64,000 nucleotides of DNA from Chryseobacterium scophthalmum (GCF_900143185.1 NZ_FSRQ01000001.1:1736001-1800000), one strand, 5' to 3'; positions 52,434 to 61,423 are shown, counted from the first letter of the stretch. Notes: generated by a model from the letters alone, not told the origin. Made by a program: numbers and translations.

Positions 52434-53747
52434 ATGAGTACAACAACACAATACGTTCCTTATAAAGTTAAGGACATTTCCTTAGCAGAATGGGGAAGAA
52501 AAGAAATTACCCTTGCAGAAGCAGAAATGCCAGGTTTGATGTCAATCCGTGAAGAATACGGACCATCTCAACCATTGAAAGGAGCTAGAATCGCAGGATG
52601 TCTTCACATGACAATCCAGACTGCAGTTTTGATCGAAACTTTGGTTGCTCTGGGTGCTGAAGTTACTTGGTCTTCTTGTAACATTTTCTCTACACAAGAT
52701 CACGCTGCTGCTGCAATCGCTGCTGCAGGAATTCCTGTGTATGCTTGGAAAGGTCTTAACGAAGAAGATTTCGACTGGTGTATCGAGCAGACTTTATTCT
52801 TCGGTGAAGACAGAAAACCATTAAACATGATTTTGGATGATGGTGGAGATTTAACAAACATGGTTTTTGATAAATACCCTGAATTCACAAAAGATATCAA
52901 AGGTCTTTCTGAAGAAACTACAACTGGTGTTCACAGATTGTACGAAAGAATGAAAAACGGAACTTTGGTAATGCCTGCAATCAACGTAAATGATTCAGTT
53001 ACTAAATCAAAATTCGACAACAAATACGGATGTAAAGAATCTGCAGTAGATGCTGTAAGAAGAGCGACTGACGTAATGTTGGCTGGAAAAAGAGTGGTAG
53101 TTTGCGGATACGGAGACGTAGGTAAAGGTACTGCTGCATCTTTCAGAGGAGCTGGTTCTATCGTTACTGTTACTGAAATCGACCCAATTTGTGCACTTCA
53201 GGCTGCAATGGACGGTTACGAAGTAAAAAGATTGGATACTGTAGTTGATAACGCAGATATCGTAATCACTACAACTGGTAACTTCAACATTGTAAGAGGA
53301 GAACACTTCCTTAAAATGAAAGACAAAGCTATCGTTTGTAACATCGGTCACTTCGATAACGAAATCGATATGGCTTGGTTGAACGAAAACTATGGTTCTA
53401 CAAAATCTGAAGTTAAACCTCAAGTTGACATCTACACAATCGAAGGTAAAGAAGTAATTATTCTTGCTGAAGGTAGATTGGTAAACCTTGGTTGTGCTAC
53501 AGGTCACCCATCTTTTGTAATGTCTAACTCTTTCTCTAACCAGACTTTGGCTCAAATCGAACTTTGGAACAACTCTGCAGCTTACGGAAACGAAGTGTAC
53601 ATGTTGCCTAAGCATTTAGATGAAAAAGTAGCAGCTCTTCACCTTAAGAAATTAAGCGTTGAGTTAGAAGTTCTTTCTACTGAGCAAGCTGAATACATCG
53701 GTGTTGACGTGAAAGGACCTTTCAAACCTGAGTATTACAGATACTAA
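52434..53747 (+). CDS. sahH: Adenosylhomocysteinase
   Basis: This is a 437-residue cytoplasmic NAD-dependent enzyme that splits S-adenosylhomocysteine into adenosine and homocysteine, clearing the product of methylation. Motifs are visible throughout: [62 protein letters not shown], and the NAD-binding [19 protein letters not shown]. The C-terminal [14 protein letters not shown] and the end [11 protein letters not shown], with its tyrosine for NAD, are present. Codon use is strongly biased toward a few codons, as expected for a highly expressed gene. It is monocistronic. Confidence 0.98.
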   Translation: MSTTTQYVPYKVKDISLAEWGRKEITLAEAEMPGLMSIREEYGPSQPLKGARIAGCLHMTIQTAVLIETLVALGAEVTWSSCNIFSTQDHAAAAIAAAGIPVYAWKGLNEEDFDWCIEQTLFFGEDRKPLNMILDDGGDLTNMVFDKYPEFTKDIKGLSEETTTGVHRLYERMKNGTLVMPAINVNDSVTKSKFDNKYGCKESAVDAVRRATDVMLAGKRVVVCGYGDVGKGTAASFRGAGSIVTVTEIDPICALQAAMDGYEVKRLDTVVDNADIVITTTGNFNIVRGEHFLKMKDKAIVCNIGHFDNEIDMAWLNENYGSTKSEVKPQVDIYTIEGKEVIILAEGRLVNLGCATGHPSFVMSNSFSNQTLAQIELWNNSAAYGNEVYMLPKHLDEKVAALHLKKLSVELEVLSTEQAEYIGVDVKGPFKPEYYRY

Positions 53748-53794
53748 ACAATTATTGTCATGCTGAGCTTTGCGAAGCATCTCAAATAAATTAT

Positions 53795-53830
53795 AAAATC
53801 CCATTATTCAAAATAGTGGGATTTTTTCTT
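53795..53830 (+). terminator. Terminator of sahH
   Basis: Arms 53795-53808 and 53812-53825 form a 14-bp stem with one G-U pair, followed by T. A short dispersed GTCATGCTGAGC-type repeat remnant lies just before it. Confidence 0.8.
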
Positions 53831-53886
53831 TGTAATATTTTAAAACATCCTAAGGAATTCTTACTTTTGAAAACTAAAATTTAAAA

Positions 53887-54693
53887 ATGAAGAAGTATTT
53901 TTTCCTGGGTTTAATGGGCTCTGCTGTATTTTTTAATAGTTGTAGCGATACTGTTGAAAATGAGATAATCACAGATCCTGTACAACAAAGAACATTGTTG
54001 AGTAAAATTACAACGGTTTATTACGACAATCCTGCAAGTCCTCAAACAACAGTTTCAACTTTGGAATATAATAGTCAGGGACAATTGATAAAAACCTTAT
54101 CTGAGGGAAGATCTTCAATCAACGAGTATGATTCATCTGGAAAACCAGTAAAGACCAATTATTATAAAACAGATGGTACATTAGAATATTATGCGCTTTA
54201 CACTTATAATAATGATCAGCTTCAAAATGTAAAAGCAATTTACAGCGACACAAACTTAAACCGAACGATCAATTACACCTATAGCAACGGAAAAGTAGCG
54301 ACCTCTACCCTTTGCCAAACTGCAAACTGCAGCAATCCTAGTATCTCTTCATATACTTACAATGGAGACAATATTACAGTGGAAACTTCAGAATTGGGTG
54401 GTACGATTACTTTTTTCACAAAAAATGAATATCTGTATGACAATCAGCTCAATCCGTATACTTTTACCAACAAATATTTTAGAATAATGATGGGTGGTGC
54501 TTATGCATTAAGCAAAAATAATTACACTTCAGAGAAAATCAGCTTTAAAGACAGTGCAGGAAACTGGGTGCCAAATCAAAATGTGGTGTATGAGATTCAG
54601 TACAATAATGCTCAATTGCCCACACAAGTCATTGGAAAAAGCCTAAGTGGAGCTAATTACGTAAAGTATAATTACGAATATATTACTCAATAA
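53887..54693 (+). CDS. Lipoprotein with YD-repeat-like beta structure
   Basis: This is a 268-residue lipoprotein with lipobox VFFNSCSDT. The body is made of repeating beta units with tyrosine at each turn: TTVYYDNP, STLEYNSQGQLIKTL, YDSSGKPVKTNYY, LYTYNNDQLQNVKAIY, INYTYSNGKVATS. They resemble YD/RHS-like or DUF4595-type repeats of Bacteroidota lipoproteins. It is probably surface- or periplasm-exposed. It stands alone between two terminators. I cannot name a function. Confidence 0.8.
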   Translation: MKKYFFLGLMGSAVFFNSCSDTVENEIITDPVQQRTLLSKITTVYYDNPASPQTTVSTLEYNSQGQLIKTLSEGRSSINEYDSSGKPVKTNYYKTDGTLEYYALYTYNNDQLQNVKAIYSDTNLNRTINYTYSNGKVATSTLCQTANCSNPSISSYTYNGDNITVETSELGGTITFFTKNEYLYDNQLNPYTFTNKYFRIMMGGAYALSKNNYTSEKISFKDSAGNWVPNQNVVYEIQYNNAQLPTQVIGKSLSGANYVKYNYEYITQ

Positions 54694-54700
54694 AACCAGT

Positions 54701-54734
54701 CAAAACTTTCCTTTTTGGAGAGTTTTGTTTTTTT
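54701..54734 (+). terminator. Terminator of the lipoprotein gene
   Basis: CAAAACTTTCC (54701-54711) and GGAGAGTTTTG (54717-54727) form an 11-bp stem (one mismatch) followed by seven T. Confidence 0.8.
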
Positions 54735-54736
54735 AG

Positions 54737-54865
54737 AAGCTATTTCCCGCTATCCGCTGTATCTTTTTTCTCCAAAGCTAAACCTCATAGGTTTTGAAAA
54801 CCTATGAGGTTTCTCCATGCCAAAAAAAGGATGCCGCTTTTATCGGGGCTATTAATTTACGACTG
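54737..54865. repeat. Palindromic repeat region with perfect 16-bp hairpin
   Basis: The 264-bp gap 54694-54957 holds, after the terminator, a central perfect hairpin (54780-54795 with 54797-54812). It is flanked by partly complementary CGCTATCCGCTGTATC and GGATGCCGCTTTTATCGG blocks. It looks like a dispersed intergenic repeat; the central hairpin resembles the one at 22459-22491. Confidence 0.55.
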
Positions 54866-54957
54866 ATTTCAAAAATTTCAACCTACAATGAAATAATTGT
54901 TAGCATTAATTTAAAAAATAATATATTTGAATCAATAATAAACAAAAATAACAATTA

Positions 54958-55350
54958 ATGAAAAAACAAGGAGTTTCAACTGCATTCGTAGCGGCATCGT
55001 GGATTGCGCTCGGCGCAGGAATGATCGGATTTATTGTAGGGCTTGCAAGAGCTGAAATGCAGCTTAACGAAAAAGGATATTACTTTACTATCCTACTCTA
55101 CGGTTTGTTTGCTGTAGTTTCTTTGCAGAAAGCAGTTCGTGACCGATTAGAAAACATTAAAGTAACCGATATTTATTACGGAATCTGCTGGTTTGCCACA
55201 CTATCATCAATCGTTTTATTGGCAATTGGTCTCTGGAATGCCACCATTCTTCCAAGTGAAAAAGGGTTTTATGGCTTTGCATTTTTGCTGGCTTTATTCG
55301 GTGCAATCGCCGTTCAGAAAAACACCCGCGATAATATGATGCAGGAATAG
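54958..55350 (+). CDS. YiaA/YiaB-family inner-membrane protein
   Basis: This is a 130-residue membrane protein with four helices arranged as two similar pairs: STAFVAASWIALGAGMIGFIVGL with YFTILLYGLFAVVSLQKAVRD, then YYGICWFATLSSIVLLAIGLW with YGFAFLLALFGAIAVQKNTRD. The duplicated two-helix unit with ending QKxxRD is the YiaAB domain. The function of YiaA in E. coli is unknown. It is monocistronic with its own terminator. Confidence 0.9.
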   Translation: MKKQGVSTAFVAASWIALGAGMIGFIVGLARAEMQLNEKGYYFTILLYGLFAVVSLQKAVRDRLENIKVTDIYYGICWFATLSSIVLLAIGLWNATILPSEKGFYGFAFLLALFGAIAVQKNTRDNMMQE

Positions 55351-55361
55351 AATAACTTAGG

Positions 55362-55388
55362 CTCACCAAATTTGGTGAGTTTTTTTAT
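55362..55388 (+). terminator. Terminator of the yiaA-like gene
   Basis: The perfect palindrome CTCACCAAATTTGGTGAG (55362-55379) is followed by nine bases of mostly T. Confidence 0.85.
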
Positions 55389-55421
55389 TTTGCATATCTT
55401 TATATTTCACAAAATATTGAT

Positions 55422-57191
55422 ATGCTCAAAAAACTATTACCATTTTTTTTCTTAATCGTCTTTCATTTCCTGAAAGCACAGAACGAATTTATTACCATTT
55501 GGAAACCGAGTGGAATAAATCAAAACATTACAACCACTGTAACCGCACCATCACAATCATCTGCAAACCAAATCTGGTTTCCAGGAACAGGAACAAACTA
55601 CACCATTCAATGGGAAGAAATAAATTTTCCTCAGCATAATGGTACTTTAACGAATGTAACTTCGAATGGTCAAATTTTAATTGATTTTGGAACACCTTTA
55701 AACCCAACTCCAAATCAGGCTACTTATCGTCTAAAAGTAAGTAATGGAAACGGAGTTTTTAATAAAACCCAATTTGCTTCTTTCACCTTAGACTCAAGCG
55801 GAGCCAAAATCTGGTCTCACCTTGGTAACTCAGACAAGATTCTTGAGATATCGCAATGGGGCAATATACAATGGACTTCAATGTTTAATGCATTTTCACA
55901 TTGCCAAAGCTTACAATTAACTGCTACAGATTCTCCGAACTTATCAAATGTTGAAAATGCTTCACATCTATTTTTTAACACCAGTAGTTTTACAGGAAAT
56001 TCTTCGATGGCAAACTGGAATACTTCTCATGTAAAAGATTTCAGCTTTATGTTTGCCCATACAAATATGTATCAACTTCCCGATACATTTAACCTATCCA
56101 TTGGAAATTGGAATACCTCTGCTGCAACCAATTTTAAATCATTATTTGAGAACAGAAAGGCTTTTAATCAAAACCTGAATTCCTGGAATACCTCAAGTGT
56201 CACTAATATGAGTGCTATGTTTTCAGGTTGCAACGCTTTCAATCAGCCTCTTAACAACTGGAATACTTCAAATGTTACAGATATGTCTCGTATGTTTCAT
56301 TCAGTCTTTAATTTCAATCAACCGTTAAACAGTTGGAATACTGCAAATGTTACCAATATGAGCGCTATGTTTGAAGCCTGTACTGTCTTTAATCAACCTC
56401 TTAATAATTGGAATACCTCAAATGTTACCAATATGAGTTCAATGTTTGCTGTCTGTGTTGCATTTAATCAACCACTTAATAACTGGAACACTTCCAATGT
56501 TACAGATATGAGTGCTATGTTTCATTTGATTCCTAATTTCAATCAACCTCTGAATAATTGGAATACCTCAAATGTTACAGATATATCTCATATGTTCCAT
56601 AAATGTACAGCATTTAATCAACCACTTGACAATTGGGACACCAGCAAAGTAACCAATATGAACGTTTTTTTGCAAGAAGCATCAGCTTTTAATCAATCAT
56701 TAGCTAGCTGGAATCTTTCATCACTTACGACAGCTTCGCTGGCAATTACCCAAACAGGAATTGATTGCAGTAATTACAGTAATACTCTTGAAGGATGGGC
56801 AGATAATCTTAATACGGCCAATAATATCAATTTAGGTCCTCTTATGAATCTTATGTATTCATCAACCATAATCAACAAGAGAAATATCCTTATCAATAAA
56901 GGATGGCTTTTTACGGGAGATGTTGTGGGAGAATGTGAAAAACTTGCAGTAAATGAAAATAAGTTAAAAAACAACCTTTCCATCTATCCTAATCCGGCAT
57001 CAGATTTTATTTATTTAAATAATTCCAAAGGTGTAAAAAGTTATATCATAACAGATTCCAACGGAAGAGTTATCATGAAAGATTCTTTGACAAAAGATTT
57101 TATAAACATTCAAAGTCTTAGCTCTGGAAATTATATTTTACAGATCCTAACGAGTAAAAATGTCGAGAATTTTAAGTTTATTAAAAAATAA
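55422..57191 (+). CDS. DUF285 (BspA-like) surface protein with T9SS sorting domain, copy 1
   Basis: This is a 589-residue secreted protein with a signal peptide ending near FLKAQ. An N-terminal beta domain of about 230 residues begins NEFITIWKPSG. From about residue 248 come eight 25-residue tandem units of the pattern FNQPLNNWNTSNVTDMS plus an MF-containing spacer: the DUF285 repeat of BspA-family proteins, with less regular units before it. The last ~70 residues form a type A T9SS C-terminal domain (YPNPASDFIYL, GNYILQILT, FKFIKK). It should be exported and attached by the T9SS, whose PorU and PorV are encoded about 8 kb away. It is followed after 20 bp by a shorter paralogue. Confidence 0.92.
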   Translation: MLKKLLPFFFLIVFHFLKAQNEFITIWKPSGINQNITTTVTAPSQSSANQIWFPGTGTNYTIQWEEINFPQHNGTLTNVTSNGQILIDFGTPLNPTPNQATYRLKVSNGNGVFNKTQFASFTLDSSGAKIWSHLGNSDKILEISQWGNIQWTSMFNAFSHCQSLQLTATDSPNLSNVENASHLFFNTSSFTGNSSMANWNTSHVKDFSFMFAHTNMYQLPDTFNLSIGNWNTSAATNFKSLFENRKAFNQNLNSWNTSSVTNMSAMFSGCNAFNQPLNNWNTSNVTDMSRMFHSVFNFNQPLNSWNTANVTNMSAMFEACTVFNQPLNNWNTSNVTNMSSMFAVCVAFNQPLNNWNTSNVTDMSAMFHLIPNFNQPLNNWNTSNVTDISHMFHKCTAFNQPLDNWDTSKVTNMNVFLQEASAFNQSLASWNLSSLTTASLAITQTGIDCSNYSNTLEGWADNLNTANNINLGPLMNLMYSSTIINKRNILINKGWLFTGDVVGECEKLAVNENKLKNNLSIYPNPASDFIYLNNSKGVKSYIITDSNGRVIMKDSLTKDFINIQSLSSGNYILQILTSKNVENFKFIKK

Positions 57192-57211
57192 TCTATTAAA
57201 AGTAAAAAAAT

Positions 57212-58762
57212 ATGCTAAAAAAACTACCCGCTCTTATCCTATTAATATTTTTAGGACAATTTACAAAAGCACAGAACGAATTTATTACTATTTGGAAACC
57301 TACTACGGCTATCAATATGGACGAAATGGTTGTTGCACCCCATCAGGTTTTAGCGAATCAAATATGGTTTCCCGGAGTAGGACAAAATTATACAATAAAT
57401 TGGGAAGAAGTAGGTTACCCGCAACACAACGGGACGATGCCCAACGTCACTTCAACCACTCAGGTTTTAATCGATTTTGGAACCGCTTTAAATCCTGTAG
57501 CAGATGATGTAAAATACAGAGTAAAAGTAAGCAATGGGAACGGAAGTTTTAACCAAATTCGTTTTGGTTTAATCTATCCGAATACAGTTTCAGACCCAGT
57601 TGCTGTCTTTCAAAATCTTGGAAGTATAGAAAGAATTCTTGAAGTGGAGCAATGGGGAAATATTCAATGGACATCAATGTACAGCGCATTTACAAACTGC
57701 AGAAATTTGAAAATAACAGCAACAGATACTCCAAATTTAAATAGCGTCACCGATGCCTCATATATGTTTTATAAAATCCATGCGCTTACTGTAAGTACAT
57801 CTATTGCCAATTGGAACGTTTCTACTATTAAAAACTTTAAAGGAATGTTTGGTGGAGTTGGTAATTCTAATGTTGATACATTTAATCCACCGATAAGTAA
57901 TTGGAATATTTCATCAGCCGAAAACTTGAGTCAGATGTTTGAAGGGAGACAGGTATTTAATCAAAACCTTAACGGTTGGAATACGTCAAACGTAACAAAT
58001 ATGAGCTACTTATTTCAGGGAACTAAAGCTTTTAACCAACCCTTAAATAGTTGGAATACTTCCATGGTTACCAATATGTCTGGTATGTTTAATAATGCTA
58101 TTTTTAATCAATCGATTAACAATTGGAATGTATCTAATGTAACTGATATTTCAAATATGTTTCATGATGCAGATTATTTTAACCAACCTTTATCATCTTG
58201 GAACACTAGTAATGTTCAAAATATGACCGCAATATTTGCTGGAGCAGACAGTTTTAATCAAGATTTAGGGAGCTGGAACCTCGCCTCAGTTACCAGTGCT
58301 TCATTAGCGCTTAGCGGAACATCAATAAATTGCGTTAATTACAGTTATACGCTTGCAGGATGGGCACAAAACCCTAATACACCCAACAATATTTCGTTGT
58401 CTCCTTTGATTATGTTTACTTATTCTCCTGATGTCGTTGTAGACAGAAATACATTAATCAGTAAAGGATGGACAATGTTCGGAGATACTTTAGGAAGCTG
58501 TCTAATCAAAGAAAGTCTTTCAACTTCCGAAGCAGTTTTATCGAAACCTTCTGTTTATCCAAACCCGGCAAGTCATATTATTTATTTAAAAAATATTTCT
58601 GATGCTAAAAGCTTTATTATTACAGATCTTAGTGGCAGAATAGTTTTGAAAGATTCATTAAACAAAGATTTTATTAATATTCAAACGCTCACTCCCGGAA
58701 ATTATATTTTACAAATTGTCACAAAAGACAAAATACAATCTTTAAAATTCATCAAAAAATAA
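57212..58762 (+). CDS. DUF285 (BspA-like) surface protein with T9SS sorting domain, copy 2
   Basis: This is a 516-residue paralogue of the preceding protein with the same three-part layout. It has a signal peptide (ILLIFLGQFTKAQ), an N-terminal domain starting NEFITIWKPT, and DUF285 repeats from about residue 249, here only five 25-residue units. The T9SS type A sorting domain starts near YPNPASHIIYL and ends SLKFIKK. The repeats are more diverged than in copy 1, whose middle units are nearly identical. The two genes form an operon that ends at a strong terminator. BspA-type proteins of oral Bacteroidota mediate adhesion; that role is only inferred here. Confidence 0.92.
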   Translation: MLKKLPALILLIFLGQFTKAQNEFITIWKPTTAINMDEMVVAPHQVLANQIWFPGVGQNYTINWEEVGYPQHNGTMPNVTSTTQVLIDFGTALNPVADDVKYRVKVSNGNGSFNQIRFGLIYPNTVSDPVAVFQNLGSIERILEVEQWGNIQWTSMYSAFTNCRNLKITATDTPNLNSVTDASYMFYKIHALTVSTSIANWNVSTIKNFKGMFGGVGNSNVDTFNPPISNWNISSAENLSQMFEGRQVFNQNLNGWNTSNVTNMSYLFQGTKAFNQPLNSWNTSMVTNMSGMFNNAIFNQSINNWNVSNVTDISNMFHDADYFNQPLSSWNTSNVQNMTAIFAGADSFNQDLGSWNLASVTSASLALSGTSINCVNYSYTLAGWAQNPNTPNNISLSPLIMFTYSPDVVVDRNTLISKGWTMFGDTLGSCLIKESLSTSEAVLSKPSVYPNPASHIIYLKNISDAKSFIITDLSGRIVLKDSLNKDFINIQTLTPGNYILQIVTKDKIQSLKFIKK

Positions 58763-58763
58763 C

Positions 58764-58790
58764 AAAAGCCTCACAAATTGTGAGGCTTTT
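58764..58790. terminator. Terminator of the DUF285 operon
   Basis: AAAAGCCTCACAA (58764-58776) and TTGTGAGGCTTTT (58778-58790) form a perfect 13-bp stem; A and T flanks suit both convergent genes. Confidence 0.88.
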
Positions 58791-58839
58791 CCATTTATAA
58801 AAGAGAATTAATTTTACTGAAAAAATTTACAATTCACAA

Positions 58840-59346
58840 TTAATTAATATCATATTGATTAGGATGCTTTGCTTTAATATCATCTACAGTTCCCAAAACT
58901 TTATCTTTTAAAGTATCCTGATAAACCTGTAGTTTTTGTGCAATTTCTTCGTTTCCGCTTCCTAATATTTTTGCGGCTAAAATTCCCGCATTTAATGCTC
59001 CGTTTAATGCAACTGTTGCTACAGGAATTCCGCCCGGCATTTGTAAAATAGATAAAACAGAATCCCAACCGTCAATAGAATTGCTGGAAAGTATAGGAAC
59101 TCCGATCACTGGTAAAGTAGTGCAACTTGCAACCATTCCCGGAAGATGGGCAGCCCCACCAGCTCCGGCTACGATTACTTTCAACCCTCTTTCTTTAGCT
59201 GTTTTTGCGTAATCAAACATTCTTTCCGGAGTTCTGTGAGCAGAAACTACAGTTAGCTCATAAGGAATGTCTAAACTTTTTAGAAAATTAGCCGCCAATT
59301 CCATAATCGGTAAGTCGCTCTGACTTCCCATAATAATTCCTACCAT
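58840..59346 (-). CDS. purE: N5-carboxyaminoimidazole ribonucleotide mutase, class I
   Basis: This is a 168-residue enzyme of purine synthesis that moves the carboxyl group of N5-CAIR to give CAIR. The N-terminal GIIMGSQSDLPIM and the motif ELTVVSAHRTPERMFDYA are class I PurE hallmarks. GAGGAAHLPGMVASCTTLPVIGVPI follows. The open frame extends 35 codons upstream, but a promoter -7 box (59375-59368) lies inside it and the family starts at MVGIIMGS. purK, its usual partner, is on the same strand 2.1 kb upstream, with three opposite-strand genes between. Both enzymes are needed together because N5-CAIR is unstable. Confidence 0.96.
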   Translation of the reverse strand: MVGIIMGSQSDLPIMELAANFLKSLDIPYELTVVSAHRTPERMFDYAKTAKERGLKVIVAGAGGAAHLPGMVASCTTLPVIGVPILSSNSIDGWDSVLSILQMPGGIPVATVALNGALNAGILAAKILGSGNEEIAQKLQVYQDTLKDKVLGTVDDIKAKHPNQYDIN

Positions 59347-59367
59347 TTTTTCAATTTTATTAGACCT

Positions 59368-59401
59368 CAAAGATAAGGATTTTAAAAAAGTGAATCGCCA
59401 A
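59368..59401 (-). promoter_or_regulatory. Promoter of purE
   Basis: On the minus strand, -7 TATCTTTG (59375-59368) is preceded by a TTG (59401-59399) at 23 bp. The start codon lies 21 bp downstream of the box. This confirms that purE is not read only from purK. Confidence 0.55.
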
Positions 59402-59437
59402 TTCTGTAACTTCAAAATTCTGCTGTTCTGTACCCAT

Positions 59438-59465
59438 TTGTTCTGACTCATTATCTCTATATTTG
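59438..59465 (+). promoter_or_regulatory. Promoter of the EamA transporter gene
   Basis: -33 TTG (59438-59440) and -7 TATATTTG (59458-59465) are 17 bp apart. The TTG at 59463, which would open the longest frame, is part of the -7 box and so cannot be the start codon. Confidence 0.6.
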
Positions 59466-59483
59466 CAGACGATTCACTCCATT

Positions 59484-60392
59484 TTGAAAAATTACAAACT
59501 TACTCTAGCGATTCTCACTGTAGCCATTGTTTGGGGAACTACCTTTTTATCCATTCGTGTGGCTGTAGAAACTATTCCAGCATGGTTTGTTGCGGGAATC
59601 CGTCAGTTTTTAGCAGGAATAATAATGTTGATCATACTTTTGTTCAGAAAAGAATTCAAATGGATTGGCTGGAAAAATCTAGGGTATCAAATAATTTTTT
59701 CAACTTTAATGCTTGTTATTGCCAACGGAATGACCACCGTTGCAGAAGAAACCGTAACCAGCAGTTTGGCTTCATTAATGAGCGCCTGTTCACCTATTGC
59801 GGTCTTTTTAGGAAGTGTGGCTTTTGGATTACAAAAATTCAGTTTTCGGGCTTTAATTGGAATTATACTGTGTTTTAGTGGTATTCTTTTTATATTTTGG
59901 GATGGGCTGAATGATCTCTCAAATCCAGATTATTTAATGGGTATTATTTTTCTTTTTGTAGCTATTTTAGGATGGGCATCGGGAACTATTTTCACCAAAA
60001 AACTAAATCTTCAGAGCAAAAATATTACGCTTAATCTTTTTTACCAATTTCTATTTGCGGGAGTTGTACAGCTTTGTTTCGCATTTCTTTTTTCAGAAAC
60101 TTATAATTTCGAAAACTGGAGTATAAAAAGTATTTCGGCAATGCTTTATCTTGCAGTTTTTGGTTCTGTAGCGGCTTTCTTTGCATTTCATTATGCTTTA
60201 ACAAAAATTTCTCCGGTACAGGTTTCAATTTTAGCTTACATCAATACGATTATTTCTATATTTTTAAGCTGGCTGATTTTAGATGAAAAAATTTCGGCTA
60301 AATTTATCATTGCAGCAGTATTAATTATCGCCGGAGTTTTTATTATTAATTATAATCCGGAACTTTTTAAGAGAAAAAAGATTGAAAACTAA
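59484..60392 (+). CDS. EamA/DMT-family transporter
   Basis: This is an inner-membrane protein of about 302 residues with ten predicted helices in two EamA halves. The first half opens AILTVAIVWGTTFLSIRVAVETIPAWFVAGIRQ. The second contains ILGWASGTIFTKKLNLQSK and AVFGSVAAFFAFHYALTKISPVQVSILAYI, the usual EamA end motif. The substrate is unknown (metabolite or amino-acid export is common). There is no ATG at the 5' end; I chose the TTG at 59484 because the promoter -7 box overlaps the earlier TTG. It is divergent from purE. Confidence 0.88.
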   Translation: MKNYKLTLAILTVAIVWGTTFLSIRVAVETIPAWFVAGIRQFLAGIIMLIILLFRKEFKWIGWKNLGYQIIFSTLMLVIANGMTTVAEETVTSSLASLMSACSPIAVFLGSVAFGLQKFSFRALIGIILCFSGILFIFWDGLNDLSNPDYLMGIIFLFVAILGWASGTIFTKKLNLQSKNITLNLFYQFLFAGVVQLCFAFLFSETYNFENWSIKSISAMLYLAVFGSVAAFFAFHYALTKISPVQVSILAYINTIISIFLSWLILDEKISAKFIIAAVLIIAGVFIINYNPELFKRKKIEN

Positions 60393-60430
60393 ATTGAATA
60401 ATGCTTAATATTGAGTATCATAATTGTTAA

Positions 60431-61018
60431 ATGAAAAACTCGTTTTTATATTTTGCTTTTACCTTATTTATATTTATCAATTATAAATCTCAAAACTCGA
60501 ATAATTTATTTGACAAGACTGTTTTTGAAGTTAAAGGAGATTTAAATAAAGACAATCTTATTGATATGGTTACTGTAAAAGAAAATTCAAAAAGTAAATA
60601 CAATCCTTATCAATTAGAAATAAAATTTAAAAATGCCCATGGAGAATTTACCTCCGTCTTCTTATCTGAGAAAGCAATACCAAATAAATTTCCTTATGGT
60701 GATGAAAGAACGGAAGTCATTCTTGAAAACTTAGAAATAAAAAATGACATTTTAATATTTAGTAATCAATTAATTCGTGGAAGACTAACTCATAAATTCA
60801 GATTTCAAAACGGAAACTTTGAACTTATAGGATATACATTTCATAACGCCAGTCCCGGATTTATCGAATATATAGATTATAATTTATCTACAGGAAAGAA
60901 AATTTTAAGAAAAACGACTTACGAAACAGATAAAGTTTTAAGTTTACTAGAAACTTCAGAAAAAATAAATCCACTGCCAAAACTTCAGGATTTTACTCCT
61001 TTTGATTTTATGTATTAA
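60431..61018 (+). CDS. Exported protein, paralogue of the one at 21812-22444
   Basis: This is a 195-residue protein with a signal peptide ending near NYKSQ. Its organisation follows the protein at 21812-22444: an acidic loop early on (KGDLNKDNLIDMV, the calcium-loop-like spacing D-N-D), a beta-rich middle, then HKFRFQNGNFELIGY and IDYNLSTGKKI. Overall identity is modest outside these blocks. It lies 38 bp after the EamA transporter gene and 51 bp before the next small gene, so the three may share a transcript. Function unknown; expected in the periplasm. Confidence 0.72.
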   Translation: MKNSFLYFAFTLFIFINYKSQNSNNLFDKTVFEVKGDLNKDNLIDMVTVKENSKSKYNPYQLEIKFKNAHGEFTSVFLSEKAIPNKFPYGDERTEVILENLEIKNDILIFSNQLIRGRLTHKFRFQNGNFELIGYTFHNASPGFIEYIDYNLSTGKKILRKTTYETDKVLSLLETSEKINPLPKLQDFTPFDFMY

Positions 61019-61069
61019 ACATCTTGCTCAAGGTATGTCGTACAGATGTTTAATTTAAAAATTAATTTT

Positions 61070-61423
61070 ATGAAAAAAACACTCATCATCTCCCTATCAG
61101 TAATCGTTCTTATTATCTTATCAATTACCATTTATTGGAATCTTCCGATAGAAATTACAAGAAAATCTGATATTAAAAACGGAAACGGAATCATTGAAAA
61201 TATTGAGAATTACCGAAAAAACAGCTACAAACTTCCTGAAGTTAACGATTGGCAAACATTAGAACAATTAGGATTACAAAAAGATGATTCTTCAAAACCA
61301 GTTTACAATAAGGATGAAGCTGGAAATTACGAACTGATATATGATGATGGTTTAGGTGGTCCTTATTTATTGTGGAATTCAACGGAGAGAAAATGGACGA
61401 TTGATCAGCCGAAGATTAAATAA
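61070..61423 (+). CDS. Small membrane-anchored hypothetical protein
   Basis: This is a 117-residue protein with one N-terminal hydrophobic segment (TLIISLSVIVLIILSITIYW) acting as anchor or signal, and a short polar domain of about 85 residues (ENYRKNSYKLPEVNDWQTLEQLGLQ, then NYELIYDDGLGGPYLLWNSTERKW). The latter part recalls small pilin-like or DUF-type periplasmic domains, but I cannot assign it. The start is the ATG giving MKKTLIIS; an upstream in-frame ATG adds eight non-typical residues. It ends inside the left arm of a long terminator hairpin shared with purK. Confidence 0.68.
   Translation: MKKTLIISLSVIVLIILSITIYWNLPIEITRKSDIKNGNGIIENIENYRKNSYKLPEVNDWQTLEQLGLQKDDSSKPVYNKDEAGNYELIYDDGLGGPYLLWNSTERKWTIDQPKIK

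Noticed and set aside
53007..53615. 202-codon open frame on the minus strand inside sahH
   Set aside because: It is antisense to a strongly conserved, highly biased gene, has no promoter or family similarity, and its composition (Ser/Tyr/Val/Phe-rich) reflects the complement of sahH codons.
55250..55275. CCAAGTGAAAA sequence resembling the LytTR repeat
   Set aside because: It lies inside the yiaA-like coding sequence, is single rather than paired at 21 bp, and has no promoter after it.
55362..55379. CTCACCAAATTTGGTGAG as a further LytTR site
   Set aside because: It is an inverted palindrome followed by a T run after a stop codon, so it is a terminator and not a direct repeat.
56160..56760. 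Regular 75-bp DNA repeats that could suggest a CRISPR or tandem-repeat array
   Set aside because: They are in frame within one open reading frame and encode the 25-residue DUF285 protein repeat; there are no unique spacers.
57160..57507. 115-codon plus-strand frame bridging the two DUF285 genes
   Set aside because: It overlaps both genes in another frame and translates to basic low-complexity sequence; the two flanking genes explain the region.
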